DNA of 64,000 nt from Pegea sp. RAD2-039 (Eukaryota > Chordata > Thaliacea > Salpida > Salpidae). Positions 13,101-25,811 of the stretch are shown piece by piece. The stretch's first letter is position 1, and each line of letters starts with the position of its first letter. A program made the position numbers and the translations under genes. The DNA is taken from assembly GCA_034620365.1 (NCBI GenBank), contig JAQGEQ010000084.1, positions 1,426,001 through 1,490,000 of the forward strand. Reading direction: 5' to 3'. Below the pieces are notes generated by a model. The model ran no database searches, had not been told where the DNA came from, and was given only the letters and a program-made list of their open reading frames with translations.

Positions 13101-13606
13101 AGACTTCTTCGTATTTGGTTGTTGTTCGTGACATTGCATGGGTTCGGATCGCAGAAGAAGAAATTATTCTATCTCCGCATTGCGAACAAAGTCAGTTGAT
13201 CTCACATTTTATTCATCTTTGATATCAAGCTAAGTCTCAATAGATAAAATTGACTAAAATCAACTTCATGAGCAATTACTAAATTTCAATTTAGGTTTCT
13301 GAGAATTTACAATGTGTGTCTTTACAATTATTTTTGAAACAACTCAAGATGTTAACTGATCAATTTCTAACAGTAGATAAATAATTTTAACTTTTCAAAT
13401 AATTAGTTGATACAAACAAATAAAAAATTTCAGATAATCGCCCTTCAACCAATAGATCAAGATGTGGAGAAAATATGGCTATAGGCACTAAAATTCCAAG
13501 ATTTGAATTTTTCGATTGTAAAGATCAATCAACTTCTGAAGCTTTAAATATGAAATTATGTAAATCTGATAAGCAAACTCAGGTTATGTGGATTACAGGC
13601 GACTAG
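10102..13606 (+). CDS. Uncharacterised 611-residue coiled-coil protein, seven exons
   Basis: Exons 10102-10913, 11813-11978, 12232-12365, 12422-12566, 12629-12946, 13103-13190 and 13434-13606 join in phase to an uninterrupted reading frame ending at TAG 13604-13606. All introns are GT-AG, the shortest being 56 bases. Residues 1 to about 120 begin MFYVGQELVV and contain a basic alpha-helical stretch. About 120-270 is low-complexity, rich in Ser, Lys, Asp and Glu. Exons 2-5 are Leu/Lys/Glu/Gln/Asn-rich with heptad-like spacing and must form a long coiled coil. The end carries a short non-coil segment (VVVRDIAWVR) and a Cys-containing tail. I do not recognise the family. It converges on the ciliary gene CFAP126, which is weak context for a ciliary or centrosomal role but no proof. 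The ATG lies two bases after an AG (10098-10099), so the message may receive a spliced leader. Confidence 0.8.
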
Positions 13607-13692
13607 TTTTGAAGCTTTTTATTTGAAGAAAGTTTCTAATTTTTGTCAGCAAGCTATTTTCATAAAGTTTGAACTTTATACAAGTTTTATAC

Positions 13693-13698
13693 AATAAA
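13693..13698 (+). promoter_or_regulatory. Candidate poly(A) signal of the coiled-coil gene
   Basis: AATAAA lies 87 bases after the stop codon at 13606. It is the first good signal downstream, but such hexamers are common in DNA this AT-rich. Confidence 0.35.
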
Positions 13699-14698
13699 TA
13701 TCAGTTGCTTTTCATGTAAGATTTGATTACAATTAATCAAAAAATTTCTTTCCATTAAATACAAGATTTAATTTTGTTTAATCAGTGAAAAAATTAAAGT
13801 ATAATGAAAGTTATAAATTTGTGTTAAAGAAATCATACTTTAAATAACAAGAGATGCTACAGTATCTAAATACTACCAAACATTTTTAACTGTAATAATA
13901 AAATATTATTGGAAAATGTTGAATTGCAAAATCAAAAGTTTCTTAAGCAACGATAAATTAGCATTACTCCAGAAAACGTCGCCTAAGAAATTTGATTTTA
14001 AGTTTGCTTTACTATTAATAAGTCAAATCAGATTAGAGCATTTTATTCTTACATTGTACTTTGAGATAAGAAGAACAATAAAGGCAAGATCCGTTTGTAA
14101 GATATATATTTGACATATATAATGACTTGGTTTTTATTTTAGGGCTTTAAATGAATTTAAACAGTTTTTATGGTATACGCAAAATCTTAAACAGTTTTAT
14201 CAGTAAATTATTGTTAAGGCTTTTAGCGTTACTCTAAAGGTATCTAAATCTATAAATAAATTAGTAATAAATTATATCATCATTAAATAATAGTTTTTGC
14301 TTCAAACTTGTTTGTTACTGGAATCATTTAGAATCAGCTGAATTAGCGAACGTAAATAAGCGCTTTTAAAAAAGCAGTAAGCAAGTTCAGCTTGCATCTA
14401 GAAATGGATAGTTACTATAAAAATCCCTAATGATATTGTTACACCCTAAGAATAATTAAACATTTTACTATTTAAAATAAAACCTTTTCTCTTTGAATAT
14501 TAGTCTAAAAAGTAAATTGACGCAGATGAATTTGGCACTAGTTTTACTGAATCCACAATTATTAAAACCATTTAGTGATTTAACAATTACAAGAGAGTCA
14601 ATTTAACTTATAAACACAAATTAAACATATAGTGCAGCTTAAAATTACAAAATAAATTACAAATAGTTATCTGTTTTTACGTCTCTTAAATCAAGGTG
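13699..14698. other. Convergent intergenic region
   Basis: This kilobase lies between the 3' ends of the coiled-coil gene and CFAP126. I see no further exon. The open frame at 13916-14113 is isolated, lacks family resemblance and lacks convincing splice sites. Confidence 0.45.
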
Positions 14699-16348
14699 TC
14701 ACTCCATTAGACCTGTAAGACATCGTTAAAAAAGTCTTCAAATAATCAGATGTAACTTACAGGTAGTATGAGGACTGGTGACGGGGAGAATAAAATTAAC
14801 TTCACGGATTTTCTGCGATTGCTTCAAATCATTAAGAGATTCAACTTCATCTTTTAAGCTTTTTATAGAGATTCTGGAACTTTGAAGCGATGATCGTCGA
14901 CTCAAACTAGAAACAGAACGAATTGACATCTCATCCATTTCTGTTTTACAGCCAGCCAACTCAAAGGATTTTTTTGAACATCTTGAACTTGCTTTTGAGG
15001 AGATTCTGGAGTTAGCAGAAGATCTGAACATAATTTTTTGCTAGAATATTACTGCGAGAACATTTCTTTAAAATTAAGAAACAATTATGTGACTTAAACT
15101 AAATAATTTTTCTTAATATTAGTCTTATACATCTAGAGAAGATCAGATTAACCTGTGGCTACTAGTTACTCGATACATATTAGGTCCAGGAGTGTTTCCT
15201 GGTCTTCCTGAAATATATGGATTTCTGGATTTTTCTTCATTGACATCATTACTCTTAGGAGGTGATGGAGCTTTAGGTCGATCTGAATATTCTCCATTTA
15301 ACTATTCAAACAAATAATTCTTGCTAAGTGACAGCTACTAAGTCATTTTTAAGTTTGAGTTTTGATTATTCATAATAAGTTAATTTCAGTACAAAATTCA
15401 ATACCAAACTGAGGGAGCTTTGATCAAATTTTACATTTTAAAAATGAGCTAACCGGAGTTTTTTTTCTTGGAAACTTAACGAAGCCATTGACAGTATGAT
15501 TTAAAGAGCTGTTTTCTTTCCATTCAAAAAGTTTCTTTTTCTGTAATTTACTTCTACCAGTATATTTTGGGTTTGGTGGAGGTATTCTAAGAGGCATATC
15601 CCATGTTCCTGTCAATTTATTTTACTTTAAAATACATTTTGCCATAAAAATATATCAGTTCTAAAATTATATCAGATAATGTTAGTTATTAGTGAATTTC
15701 ACAAAAATGTGTTTAAACAAACTTCTAATAATCAAAATAATTTATCTAACTTATCTTAAACTTTGCAAAATAAAAAAATTTGAGTTACAATATAAAACAA
15801 TGTTTATAAGATCATAAAACATTTTTATAGGACTGATGAAATATTTAACTAAAAATATTTGCTTAACTTTATTACAATATAAAAACCAACAAGCTTGACA
15901 ACTTTATAAGAATGATTTTGCTTATTTGTTTACTGAGTTAAATATTAAAAAGAAAGAAAATGAATGAAACTTCAAACTAACCTTTGAAAGTGCCCCAAGG
16001 AGACTCAGCTGATCTTGGTACACCAGGCAAAAGATGTCCACAGTTGTTTGCATGAAATTGTGAAAAACCAGCCTGTTGGCAAGGTCTTTCAACATACTTT
16101 CGAGGAACACACCAGTTTAATAAGCGATTTCCTCTAAATGAATCTTCATACTGAAGATAAATTGATAATTTATAAATTTATTTGACCATATACTTTTTAA
16201 TAAATAGCAATTACTACTGGATTAAATAAAAACATAGTTTTAGAATGTTTTAATAATCTTTATATTCATATTACAGAGCTTTGATAAATCACCATTTTTA
16301 ATTTTCTATGTTATAATTTACCTGGTTAGCACTAAAACTAAACGACAT
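14699..16348 (-). CDS. CFAP126: Protein Flattop / CFAP126, six exons
   Basis: Exons, read on the minus strand: 16348-16322, 16150-15982, 15608-15454, 15301-15153, 15023-14761 and 14712-14699. They join in phase to 258 residues. The start reads M-S-F-S-F-S-A-N-Q followed by Y-E-D-S-F, matching the S-A-N-Q-Y-E start of vertebrate Flattop. The hallmark block is also present: GHLLPGVPRS, then SPWGTFKGTWDMPLRIPP across the exon 2/3 junction. The C-terminal third is Ser/Arg/Lys-rich and poorly conserved, and makes this protein longer than I recall for vertebrate Flattop. The family is known as a ciliary and basal-body protein of motile cilia that contributes to basal-body docking and is a microtubule inner protein of doublets. 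Exon 4 has a P-G-x-x-P-G-P-N-M-Y motif of the proline-glycine type often seen in ciliary microtubule proteins. Assignment is by remembered sequence. Confidence 0.9.
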
Positions 16349-18726
16349 CTCTTGAATTAGCTTCTAGAAAAGAGTAAAATGACTTCAACAATAAAACACA
16401 AAGTATTACCTAAAAGTTGATTATTGTAAACAAATAAAGTTTCTCAGTGAAATTCAAAATTAAATTTTTTGATAATTCATCTAGTCAAAATACTTAAATT
16501 TATAAAACTCAGATAGAAAATCATCAAAAATAGATAAGTAGTTTATACTAAATCATAGTATATCATATATATATAACAAAAATGTTAAAAATATAAAAAC
16601 TTGCTTCTAACAATAGGTAGATTATGTATCATAGTACATCAAAAAAAGTTTTATGTAAACTTCAAAGTTAATGAAAATATATAAAAACTGTTTAAAAAAG
16701 TATCAAACACACTTAAATAATTTGTTCAAAATATAATAAATTTAAATATTTCTCAATGATTTGAGCTATTAAATTAGAAATCAAACTTTAAACATCTTAA
16801 TCAGTCTTATTAAATATACCTGAGTGTGTTAAGCGTATTGTTATGGAAACTGAATGTGCCAAAATGTCATTTTACTATATTAGTTGAACTTTATAACAGC
16901 GATACAAAATACTAAACGACCAATCGACAAAGTAAGCTTTAATTAATTATATTAACAATACAAAGCTAAATTTATTTACTTGTTTAAATATCTAACAGCC
17001 AAAAAAAACTCTAAAAACAATAAGATTACCTTAATTACCAGCTCTACAGGCTATATAACAAAGTATAAAGGATTAAACTTTAAGCTAGATTTTGTTTAAG
17101 CTGACATAAATTTGAATTTATCATGCTATTTCAAATACTGTAAATAATAAGCAAGTCCTATATTGTGAAGATATTTTTAAAAGGATTATGTATTAGTATG
17201 GTTGTATAATTAGTTATCTTTTCTTAACAATACAATTTCGTGTTTAGTGAACTTTTTGATAAAAAATCTCAAATGAAATTTAACATTCTATTTTAGAATA
17301 ACTAATGATTTTTTATTTCAATTTGGCTGAGTTCATGGTTAAAAAGCTGTATGTCTACCTAGTTTATTACTGACAGCTGGCACTATATCTGCTGTATTTG
17401 CTGTAAAAAATTTGCTGTCACAATTGATATTGCTTATTGTATTCAGATTTGTAAAAATTCTATCAAATCTTGAAAAAATAAGGTTATCCAAGTATATAAC
17501 AAAATTGTTTATAAATCTGCTATAAATTTCTTAATTTTGATAAATGTTATAATGTAACATAAAACAAATATAATAATTTTTGCTTAATTATACGTTATAA
17601 TTTTTGAATTATTTATTTTGATGAAAAATTGATCTTTTCATCTTTATTCAATTTGAAAGTTTCAAACCTTAAAATATTGTTGATACTTGATCTTAAATCT
17701 AAATTATATATATTTGAAATTATAATTCTTATAATGATAATTAAACATTTCGTCGTTTTGTGTACTTTTTATGCTTATTGAATAGATCTATTTTGGCTAA
17801 ATTTAATAAAAATGAATAAGTTTCAAGAATAATATCTAGAAAATTTGTGGAATGTAAATCTTAAGATTGATAAAAGTCCTCAAAACATCATTGGTTCTAA
17901 AAAAACACAAAGTTAAACAAAACGTTTTTTGAAATTAACTAAAATTATTTAAGATCTATTTGGATTAACCAAATCCAACATTGTCAGTAAAATTAATATT
18001 ATTACTATTAATCAAAGAAAGTTATTGAAAGCAGTTGCAGAACAGTGGTAAAAAAATTGTTTTTCAAAACTTTAGATTTATTACTGCTAGTCTTGAAAAA
18101 GACGCAACAGTTGCTAACGTATTCGCTTAAATTGGAAAATTTAGTTTATAATGAGCGATTATATATTTTAGTGAAAGTTAAAATCAAAGACCATGACACA
18201 ATTTAAAAGAAAAAAACTTTTGTGAAAACAGAATTAAAAATAACTAAATCTAAATATTGTTAATATCAAATTTTTTATCGTTAAAGCTAAAAATAGTTGT
18301 TGAATTTTTTTTTGTGTTACTGCCAGTAAAAAATCATTTATCATATCACTAAAAAGTCAGAAAAAGTCTAAACCTTTCAGTAAATAGTAATTTATAGTAA
18401 GTATGTTTATAATAACTGATATCATTAAAAAATATGTAACTTTTAAAGCATTTAGCTTCCTATAAACTATTTTATAATTTTATTACTACATGAAATTATA
18501 TTAGAACCTGGTCAATTGGCGGAGACTCATATGACCTGTTATTCTAGTTTTATTCAAATAATTTGGCACGTTTGACCTGTTTCAATCAGCTTTATTTATC
18601 GAACTAGATCTTTGTTCTCATCTCAGTAAGTTCAAACTGAGACGCTGCAACTATTCCAGCAAACATTAGCTTTTTCAAGTCACTGGATTGAATCCAAGAA
18701 GTCATGAATGTCTTGAAAATGTTTCA
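16349..18726. other. AT-rich intergenic DNA, no gene seen
   Basis: This is the upstream flank of CFAP126. It contains scattered poly-A and poly-T runs and short frames only. From about 18480 onward base composition becomes less extreme, leading into the coding-like relic at 18727-18840. Confidence 0.45.
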
Positions 18727-18840
18727 TTAGTAGATGTACCTACTATCGAACAGGTAACGTTCACCACTTTTGTCAGCAGCTTCTTCACCCGCTAAAAGCT
18801 TTTGTGACCTCAAGTCTACTTCTGGATATTGCATCATATC
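18727..18840 (-). pseudogene. Coding-like relic, unknown origin
   Basis: On the minus strand about 37 codons are open with a composition unlike the surrounding random AT-rich frames. They include Q-Y-P-E-V-D-L-R-S-Q-K and A-G-E-E-A-A-D-K-S-G-E-R-Y, ending at a TAA (18729-18727). Just downstream, other frames give short peptide-like pieces with stops. It could be a remnant of a mobile element or dead gene, or an exon of a gene I cannot see. I do not recognise the protein. Confidence 0.3.
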
Positions 18841-21800
18841 ATTAAATCTTTAAGATTAATTTTCTTTTAATTACAAATCATCACTTTTAGAAACAAAAAA
18901 GTCTTTGAGTTAGTACAATATGAATAATCTTCTATCAAAATAAAGCAAAAACATTTTTTTAAATATTTTATAATAAAAGATGAAAGAATATTTTTACTTC
19001 CAGGGAAAACTAAATTCTCGATGTATATAGTTCCTTAAAATACTTAGCCTTTTTACACGCTACATAACTTTTACGATTGTTTGGTTTTGTGGCTTACAGA
19101 ATTGCAGCTTTACTCTTAGCACACACTCTCTGCAACTCCCAAAGTAAAATAATAACTTTTATGATAACCAAGATACTAATTTAGATTCATTATTTCTAGA
19201 TTGAGACGAAAATCAAGGTTTTTAGGCAGATGTAACCATATCTATGAAATGGAGCTAATGGAACATAAGGAAGGTTCTAAAAAGAGTTTGGTCAGCAGCA
19301 AAATTTGCTATGACCAAAAATGTTTTACTCAGAATTTAACCATCATCTAGCCAGCTATTGCGTCATTTGAAGTAAAAAGTTGTTATCTAATCTCAGAATC
19401 TTAGGCCTTGGTGAACAATATCAAGAAAAGAACTCTTTGGAAGCCCATTCCTGATATAAATGTCTTTATTTTAAGAGTCAAGCAGTAAACACATAATGAA
19501 AGGTCAAAGGTCGAGTTACTTTGGATAAGCTTAAAGATCTAAAATCGGAAGCTTAAATTTAACTGATAATAATACAAATTTGCTTATATTATGTCTTCTT
19601 TTTAAAGATATATGTAAGAGATACTAGCAAATGGGAAGATATTGCAGTAAATTTCTTCAAATGTTGCTCTATACTCCGCAAACAACTAAAGATAGAAAAG
19701 AAAAATTATCATCTAAGAAAAGAAAGAAACTTCTCTAGTTTTTCGTTTCATTGTGTTTTACTTTTGAAATTGTTTCCGGAGCACACCAATCACAGCCCTA
19801 CACTGCTGAAGCAAGCCATTATTGTTATTATACCGTTAGTGAACCCAACTGATCAAAACCAAGTGAGTGTTGTAATATCAAATTAATTTCTTGATCAAAC
19901 TCGGAGAAGTATTTGATGAAGGCCTTACATCTTTTAGCAGACATATGAACATTTAGAATAATTATTCAAACATTTTTAGATAATAATTAAATGTATAAAA
20001 TTAGTATAATACATGATGATTTATAAGAACACAAAATTTCAATTTCAACTTGCAATAATTGATTCAATTCTTTAACTTTTAATTATTCCATTAGTTTTTT
20101 GGATCTTTTGTTTCACTTTACCTTTTGCTAGTTTTAATATGTGATGTTGTATATAATCATTTAAGAATTGATCCGATATCTACTTCTTTGCCCAAAGAAC
20201 ATACTAAGAAGAAATTACATTTATTTTTTCGTTTCAGATTTAATCTTCAAAGACTATCTACAAGTATCTGCAAAAGCTCTTCGAAGCTTTCCTAGTAACT
20301 AAAGTAAATAAATACTTCTGTAGAAGCACAGATGGTTAAAGAAATTGACTTTGTTTTTTTCGTTTATATACAGATATAATTGAAAAAGGTTAACGGCGTT
20401 ATTTTTTAACAACCGATTTGCTTCTTAGACTGATATTAAATATCCTTTATTGTAATAACTTATTGTAGCAACTAATTTCTTATCAGGAAAAATATGATTA
20501 TATAAAACCAATAAAATACAAAAAATCCAATCAAATTGAATTCAGGCGATACACAGTTAATAGTAAACAGAACAGTTCAATTATAATTTATCTGAAATTT
20601 TGTATAAAAACTGGTGTAAATCTATTGTATTAATGTAGATATATTACTTTGTTTATGAAAATGATGATAAATATAGCTTGCACACGCATTATAGCTTTTT
20701 CTGTTATTTCAATGAAAATTGTTTTCTTTGAAAACTAAATGAAAGAAATAATTAATTCATTAAAAAAGAAAGAAAATTAAAACAGCAGTTTTAAAATCAA
20801 TCTATTTTGGAGCATTTGATATAATTGATTAGTAAAATTAATTTGTACTGTTACATCTGTTAAATTTATATTTTTACAAAACATGACCTGAAACTGAAGA
20901 TTTGCTGACTAAAAAGTACTTTGAAGCTTTCTTTAAATTTTAATGTATTCGACCCTCAAAACTTGAAATTTTTGAATGACTATCAGTTTTTTGAACTTAG
21001 CTAGCTTATGCAGGAAAAACTATTTTTGTAGTAATGTTTTTTTTCAATCTGAAAAGGTAACTAATCTAAATGCATTTTAAAATATAATAACTGTCTAGAC
21101 TTAAAATTTCTTTTTATGCTCAGATACATTCAAGGCTTTAATGTTTTAAAAAGCAAAGTATAGTCTAAATTTGAAAAATGTACTGTTATTTCATATAACT
21201 TATTCAAAAATATATTTTGTTATAGATGCAGTATAGTAGAAAGTGTTTTTTTTAATAGTAAATAGTCGTATCCTTCTGCATAGCCTTTTTGAATAATAAG
21301 ATCCTACGACTTGTAGAAAATGGCATTAGAACGTTGCTAAAATTGTATAATTAACGTTTTGTTTTATCTGATTAAATTCTACAAGCTTTTGTTATTTAAA
21401 GGTACAATTTAGTTTACAAATAGGATTTTATCAATTGAATATCAGTTGTAGTTGGATTGCAGTGATCATTTGAAAAAGAACATTTGAAAAACTTAAATTG
21501 TACTTTAAAAATCACTATAAGTTCATATAGGTAATTCGTTTTAAGCAGACTGTTCTTTATTGTAAATAAGAAATTGTAAATATTCATCTACTCAATTAAC
21601 TTAATTTATTAATTAACTGCTATTGTATTTATAATTATTTATATTTAGAGATAAGTAAATGTTCATGTTCAAAGGAAAAAAAATCATAACTGGAACATTT
21701 TTTTGAAAAAGTAGTTAAATTTCAAAAACTTGTTATCTGTCTCTGTTTTATCTTCTCTTATTCCATTTTGCATAATTTATGAGTCTGTAACATTGTAAGC

Positions 21801-23336
21801 TGCCCTAAAACTGGCAAAGTAACGTTGTTTACAGTTCTATAAAAAGCTTTTCGTATATATAATTTCATTGATAGAATAATATAGTATCGCAAATCAGATA
21901 GTTTGAAGATGGAAACTACTAAATCAAAACTGTTTAATCTAGCATAATGTAATATATGCGTGTATATAAAAAGCTTTTGGCTTGCTAATTAAAAGTTGCT
22001 AATATATTTTCCTATAGTATTAGTTAAAAGAATGAATAATTTGTGACATAAAAAATGTAATAATGATCAGTAAACTTTAATATATACATTTTTTATAATG
22101 GTTAAAAATCTCTTTGTAAAGTTTTATACAAAGTCAATTTTAACAAATCGATAACGGTTGCAGACTATTGAAACTTTTTAACATTTGCTACAAAACAAGC
22201 AAAACACTTGTTAACTAAGCATCTCTTAGTTTCTATTTAAAAATAGAACTATAATTTTACTATAGGTGATAAATTACGAACCGATTGTCTTTAAAATAAA
22301 GATACTTGAGTTACAAAAATAAAACAAAGTCCCTTAGTAATACGAAGCAATAAACAAATAGTAAAGTTTGTTCATGTAGAAATATTATATGTAACTTTAT
22401 AATTTTATAAGTATCATCTATTTATTAAAAGAGTATTTTCATAAATGCAACTTATAGATATCTTTCTTTATTAAATTCAATAGACATTGTAGCCGATAAA
22501 CTTCAAAAAAATCAAAACTGTCCAGTAAAAACAGTTTCATAGATATAAAAGATCTTATTATCACAAAAAATATTGATCTAATTTTAGCATACATAAAGTC
22601 ACCTATGAAGTAGAAATAACATAAAGTTGTAGTGTACTTGTAATTTAAGAAACATTTCGGTGAAATAGCGATAAAAAGGCATTGAAAAAGCAAAATTATT
22701 TAAAATCAAGGTGAAAGTAAGTCTAATTGATTATCTAGAATGTAAAAAAGGTTTTGGTTTTGAAAGTTTCTTTGCTTCAACTTTGTGCTGATAGTAACAA
22801 ATCTATTTTACATTTATTTAGCTTTGTGTTGCTGTAATCAAGCTACTTGTTTTTTGTTCATCTATAATTAGTCATTAAGTTTACTAAGAGACTAAAGTTT
22901 GAAGTTCTCAGAGGTAGTAAGCTCATTATTTAGAAGAGAGAGTAAAGTTTCCCTTTGTGGAGCTTGCATATAAATTGAAAGTATATATTTCGGAAGTAGT
23001 AGAAAGTCACATTTGTGACAACACTAAAGTTTACTTTCGGTAATTTGAGTAATTTAAGATTTAAATAAGCTATTTTGGAAAGCTTTTCAGTTGTTTACAA
23101 GTGACATTTATACTTTTTTAAATGCTAATGGTACAGCTGAATGTTACTTAAATAAGTTAAAGTTTACATTTACCCCAAATATAGTTTATACTATTGTCAC
23201 TGGAATAAATTAAGTTATATGACTCAGCATTCTTATATTAGCCAAAGTTAACAATTTTGTCACAAGATTATGAACAAAAAATATCAATATCACTTTTTAA
23301 TTCCATTATTTTCTTTTTGTTTTGCATATTCTAGTC
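18841..23336. other. Long intergenic region, mostly featureless
   Basis: The stretch 18980-19860 is somewhat less AT-rich and may be an old degraded repeat, but I found no open frame or terminal repeat to classify it. The remainder to 23330 is AT-rich with no exon chain. The minus-strand frame 22439-22693 is hydrophobic low-complexity translation of AT-rich DNA and is not accepted as a gene. The last few hundred bases hold the promoter or leader region of the TMEM178-like gene. Confidence 0.45.
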
Positions 23337-25811
23337 ATGGCATCAGCAAGTTGGCATATATTAGCTCTTGGATTGGTTTTAGCTGGATCCTCAATAATTA
23401 TGCTTACTTGTGCATTCGCTGGTGATTACTGGTTCATTGTAGATGCTAGCAGCTATGTTACTTTCTGTGCTGAATACAAGCCAAATAGATATTATAACCA
23501 GCTTGCAACAAAATCGAAAAGTTTGACAAGTGAAAAACCATTTTATTTTTATAATAAGTCACAATTAAAAGATTCCAAGCTTGAAAATAAAAAAAGGAGG
23601 GACATTACAAAAAGTGATTATTTGTTTTTTAAATCTAAGGAAGATAAAAAATGGTACAAAAGTTTTTTTAATAAAACTTCTCTAAATTTGCAATCTTTTG
23701 GAGGAAGAGATTTGTTTGGAAGAGTAAGTGATACCAACTTCATTTATGATTTCATCCAAACTTACGTAAACTTTTAGAGACATATTTATTGCTAACACCT
23801 TAAAATTTAGGTTACTCTTATCTATAGTTTGCTTACACTTAATTTGTCACTTTTGATAAATTGTTTCCTTATAAAAAGTTTGCAAATTAAACTATTAATT
23901 GAAATTGATCATCAAATAGCACTTAGTGGTCAATGTTTATGCAGTTTAATACTTAATTAGGAGCGTGAAGTTGTAGGAATCTGTGGAAAGCTTCAATTCA
24001 GTACATTAACTGGTTTATGGAAAACTTGTTATCAGTTTAAAGATGGGAGTCTAATGAAAGTTTTCATAAATTTGGGTCTGTTATTGATAGATGTTTTTTT
24101 TTCTTCAAACTTAATTAACATTTTAATATGCTCTTTTGGGATTTATCCTTAAATATTTTTAGGGTGTGCTTTTATTTTCATATTTATCAATGCTTGATTT
24201 AGTTTATTATAAAAAGTAAGTTTAGTTTTAATAAAAAAATATTATTTTATTAGTTTTCGTACTTAAGACATAAGACTTTTTAATTAATTTTTTAAATAAA
24301 TAAATAAATAAATAAAGGATTAAATTGTTAGCCATTTATGTTTATTTGGTTATATTATAAATTCAAACGCTTCAGAAAATAACTTTAGATTTCTAATTTT
24401 ATCGAACAGGATATATTTCTGAATGTGAATGGGTTAAGTATGGAAATATTGGCGATAATAAATTACCATCAAATACTACAAAACAAGAAAAATCTGTGAT
24501 AAGAAACGACGAGAATTTTTTTCTGGGTAAAATTTATTTCCTATTTTTGAAATAGTCAGCTTTTACATTTAGGTAACTACATCTGAGCCTCTTTTTTGAC
24601 CAGTGTACAAGCTTTGATAAAAAGCTTAATGAGTAGAATCAGTTTTATCAAGAGCTATTTAAAATATTATTAATTTCAATTTTACTGATTATTGATAAAA
24701 GATACAAACAGTTCAATAATTTCTGAACAGCTCACATAATAAATATTAAATCTTTTATTTATAAAATTTTGTTGATTAGTTAATAATTAATTCATCAACA
24801 CAGGAATAATGATAAAATTTAATTGATAAAAATCTTATCTTAATTTTCAGCTTTTCGCCGTCTGATTATTTCCTTTTTGTGTCTTGCATTATTGGTTCAA
24901 GTGTTTGGATCTTTATTGATCATTGGAGGATGGTTAAGAAGTAACATGTCTACAAGAGTGACAGGATGTGTAGTGCTTCTAATATCTGGTAATTTAAATA
25001 CTTAATTAATAAGAACCAACTTGTTGAAAAAATCTATTTTGTTTAGCTATCTTTTTGCTAGCTGGCCTCATTATTCAGTGGCTGATGGTGAAAATGCAGT
25101 TAACTCGTGAGCCAGTGGACATTTACACATTTCCGTCAAAAGTCACTTATAAGTATGGACGCTCTAATCTTGTTGCCTGGATTTCTTTTGCTTTTAATAT
25201 TTTATCAAGTGCTGTGTGTGTATACGACTGCAGGTATTTCAGCCTACATGTAGACTATCTGTTTATTAAGATATGTAGTTAAAACTTATGTAAAACATTA
25301 TTAAAAACGTCTTCAACTTCTTTTTACTAATTTATAAGATCTTAGAAATAAAAACTAAGTTCAGCAAGCTTAAAACTTTCTTGTTATGTTTACATTAATA
25401 GAATAATATATGATACATAAAATGGATTCTGTGTAATTAGAATATGAATATTTTTTAGGCATAAACTTTATTAATTATTTATAAAAAAGATCAAACTTTT
25501 TGTAATCTTTTCATAGATTGATATCAATTAATTGTATGAGACGTCGTAAGACGCCTCAGACAAGAATCGCCACTAAAAATAGACTAAGAAAACTGTCTAC
25601 ACCAAAGTTTGGAAAAATACAAATTTCAGTAGTGCGAAATAAATCAATTAGTGAAAAGAAGCGAATTTCACGGCTCGAACGTCGTGCCATTAAAGAAAAC
25701 AGAAAAACAAATCAAAGACCTTCTCTAAGATACCAAAGTAGCTTTGAGAAGAATATTCTTGACTCTAATGAACCAATTGGTTGGTGGCGACCGTTAACAA
25801 AAGCTTCATGA
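23337..25811 (+). CDS. TMEM178: TMEM178-like four-pass membrane protein (claudin/PMP22 superfamily), six exons
   Basis: Exons 23337-23723, 23961-24048, 24410-24526, 24851-24988, 25047-25233 and 25517-25811 join in phase to 403 residues. Segment 1 spans about residues 6-30 (WHILALGLVLAGSS). A large extracellular loop follows, and the small exon 2 carries the superfamily signature G-L-W-K-T-C-Y. Exon 3 gives C-E-W-V-K-Y, resembling the C-T-A-V-K-Y of TMEM178. Segments 2 to 4 follow in exons 4-5 (ISFLCLALL, VVLLISAIFLL, LVAWISFAF). The I-Y-T-F-P piece before segment 4 also fits TMEM178. The last exon encodes a strongly basic, roughly 95-residue cytoplasmic tail that seems lineage-specific. TMEM178 proteins are ER/plasma-membrane regulators of calcium signalling; function here is inferred only. 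The ATG lies two bases after a good pyrimidine-rich acceptor (AG at 23333-23334). Confidence 0.72.
24293..24316. repeat. (TAAA)n microsatellite
   Basis: Six tandem TAAA units lie in an intron of the TMEM178-like gene. Confidence 0.85.

Noticed and set aside
22439-22693. Minus-strand 84-codon hydrophobic frame
   Set aside because: Phe/Ile/Leu-rich translation of AT-rich DNA, with no start context, splice support or neighbours.
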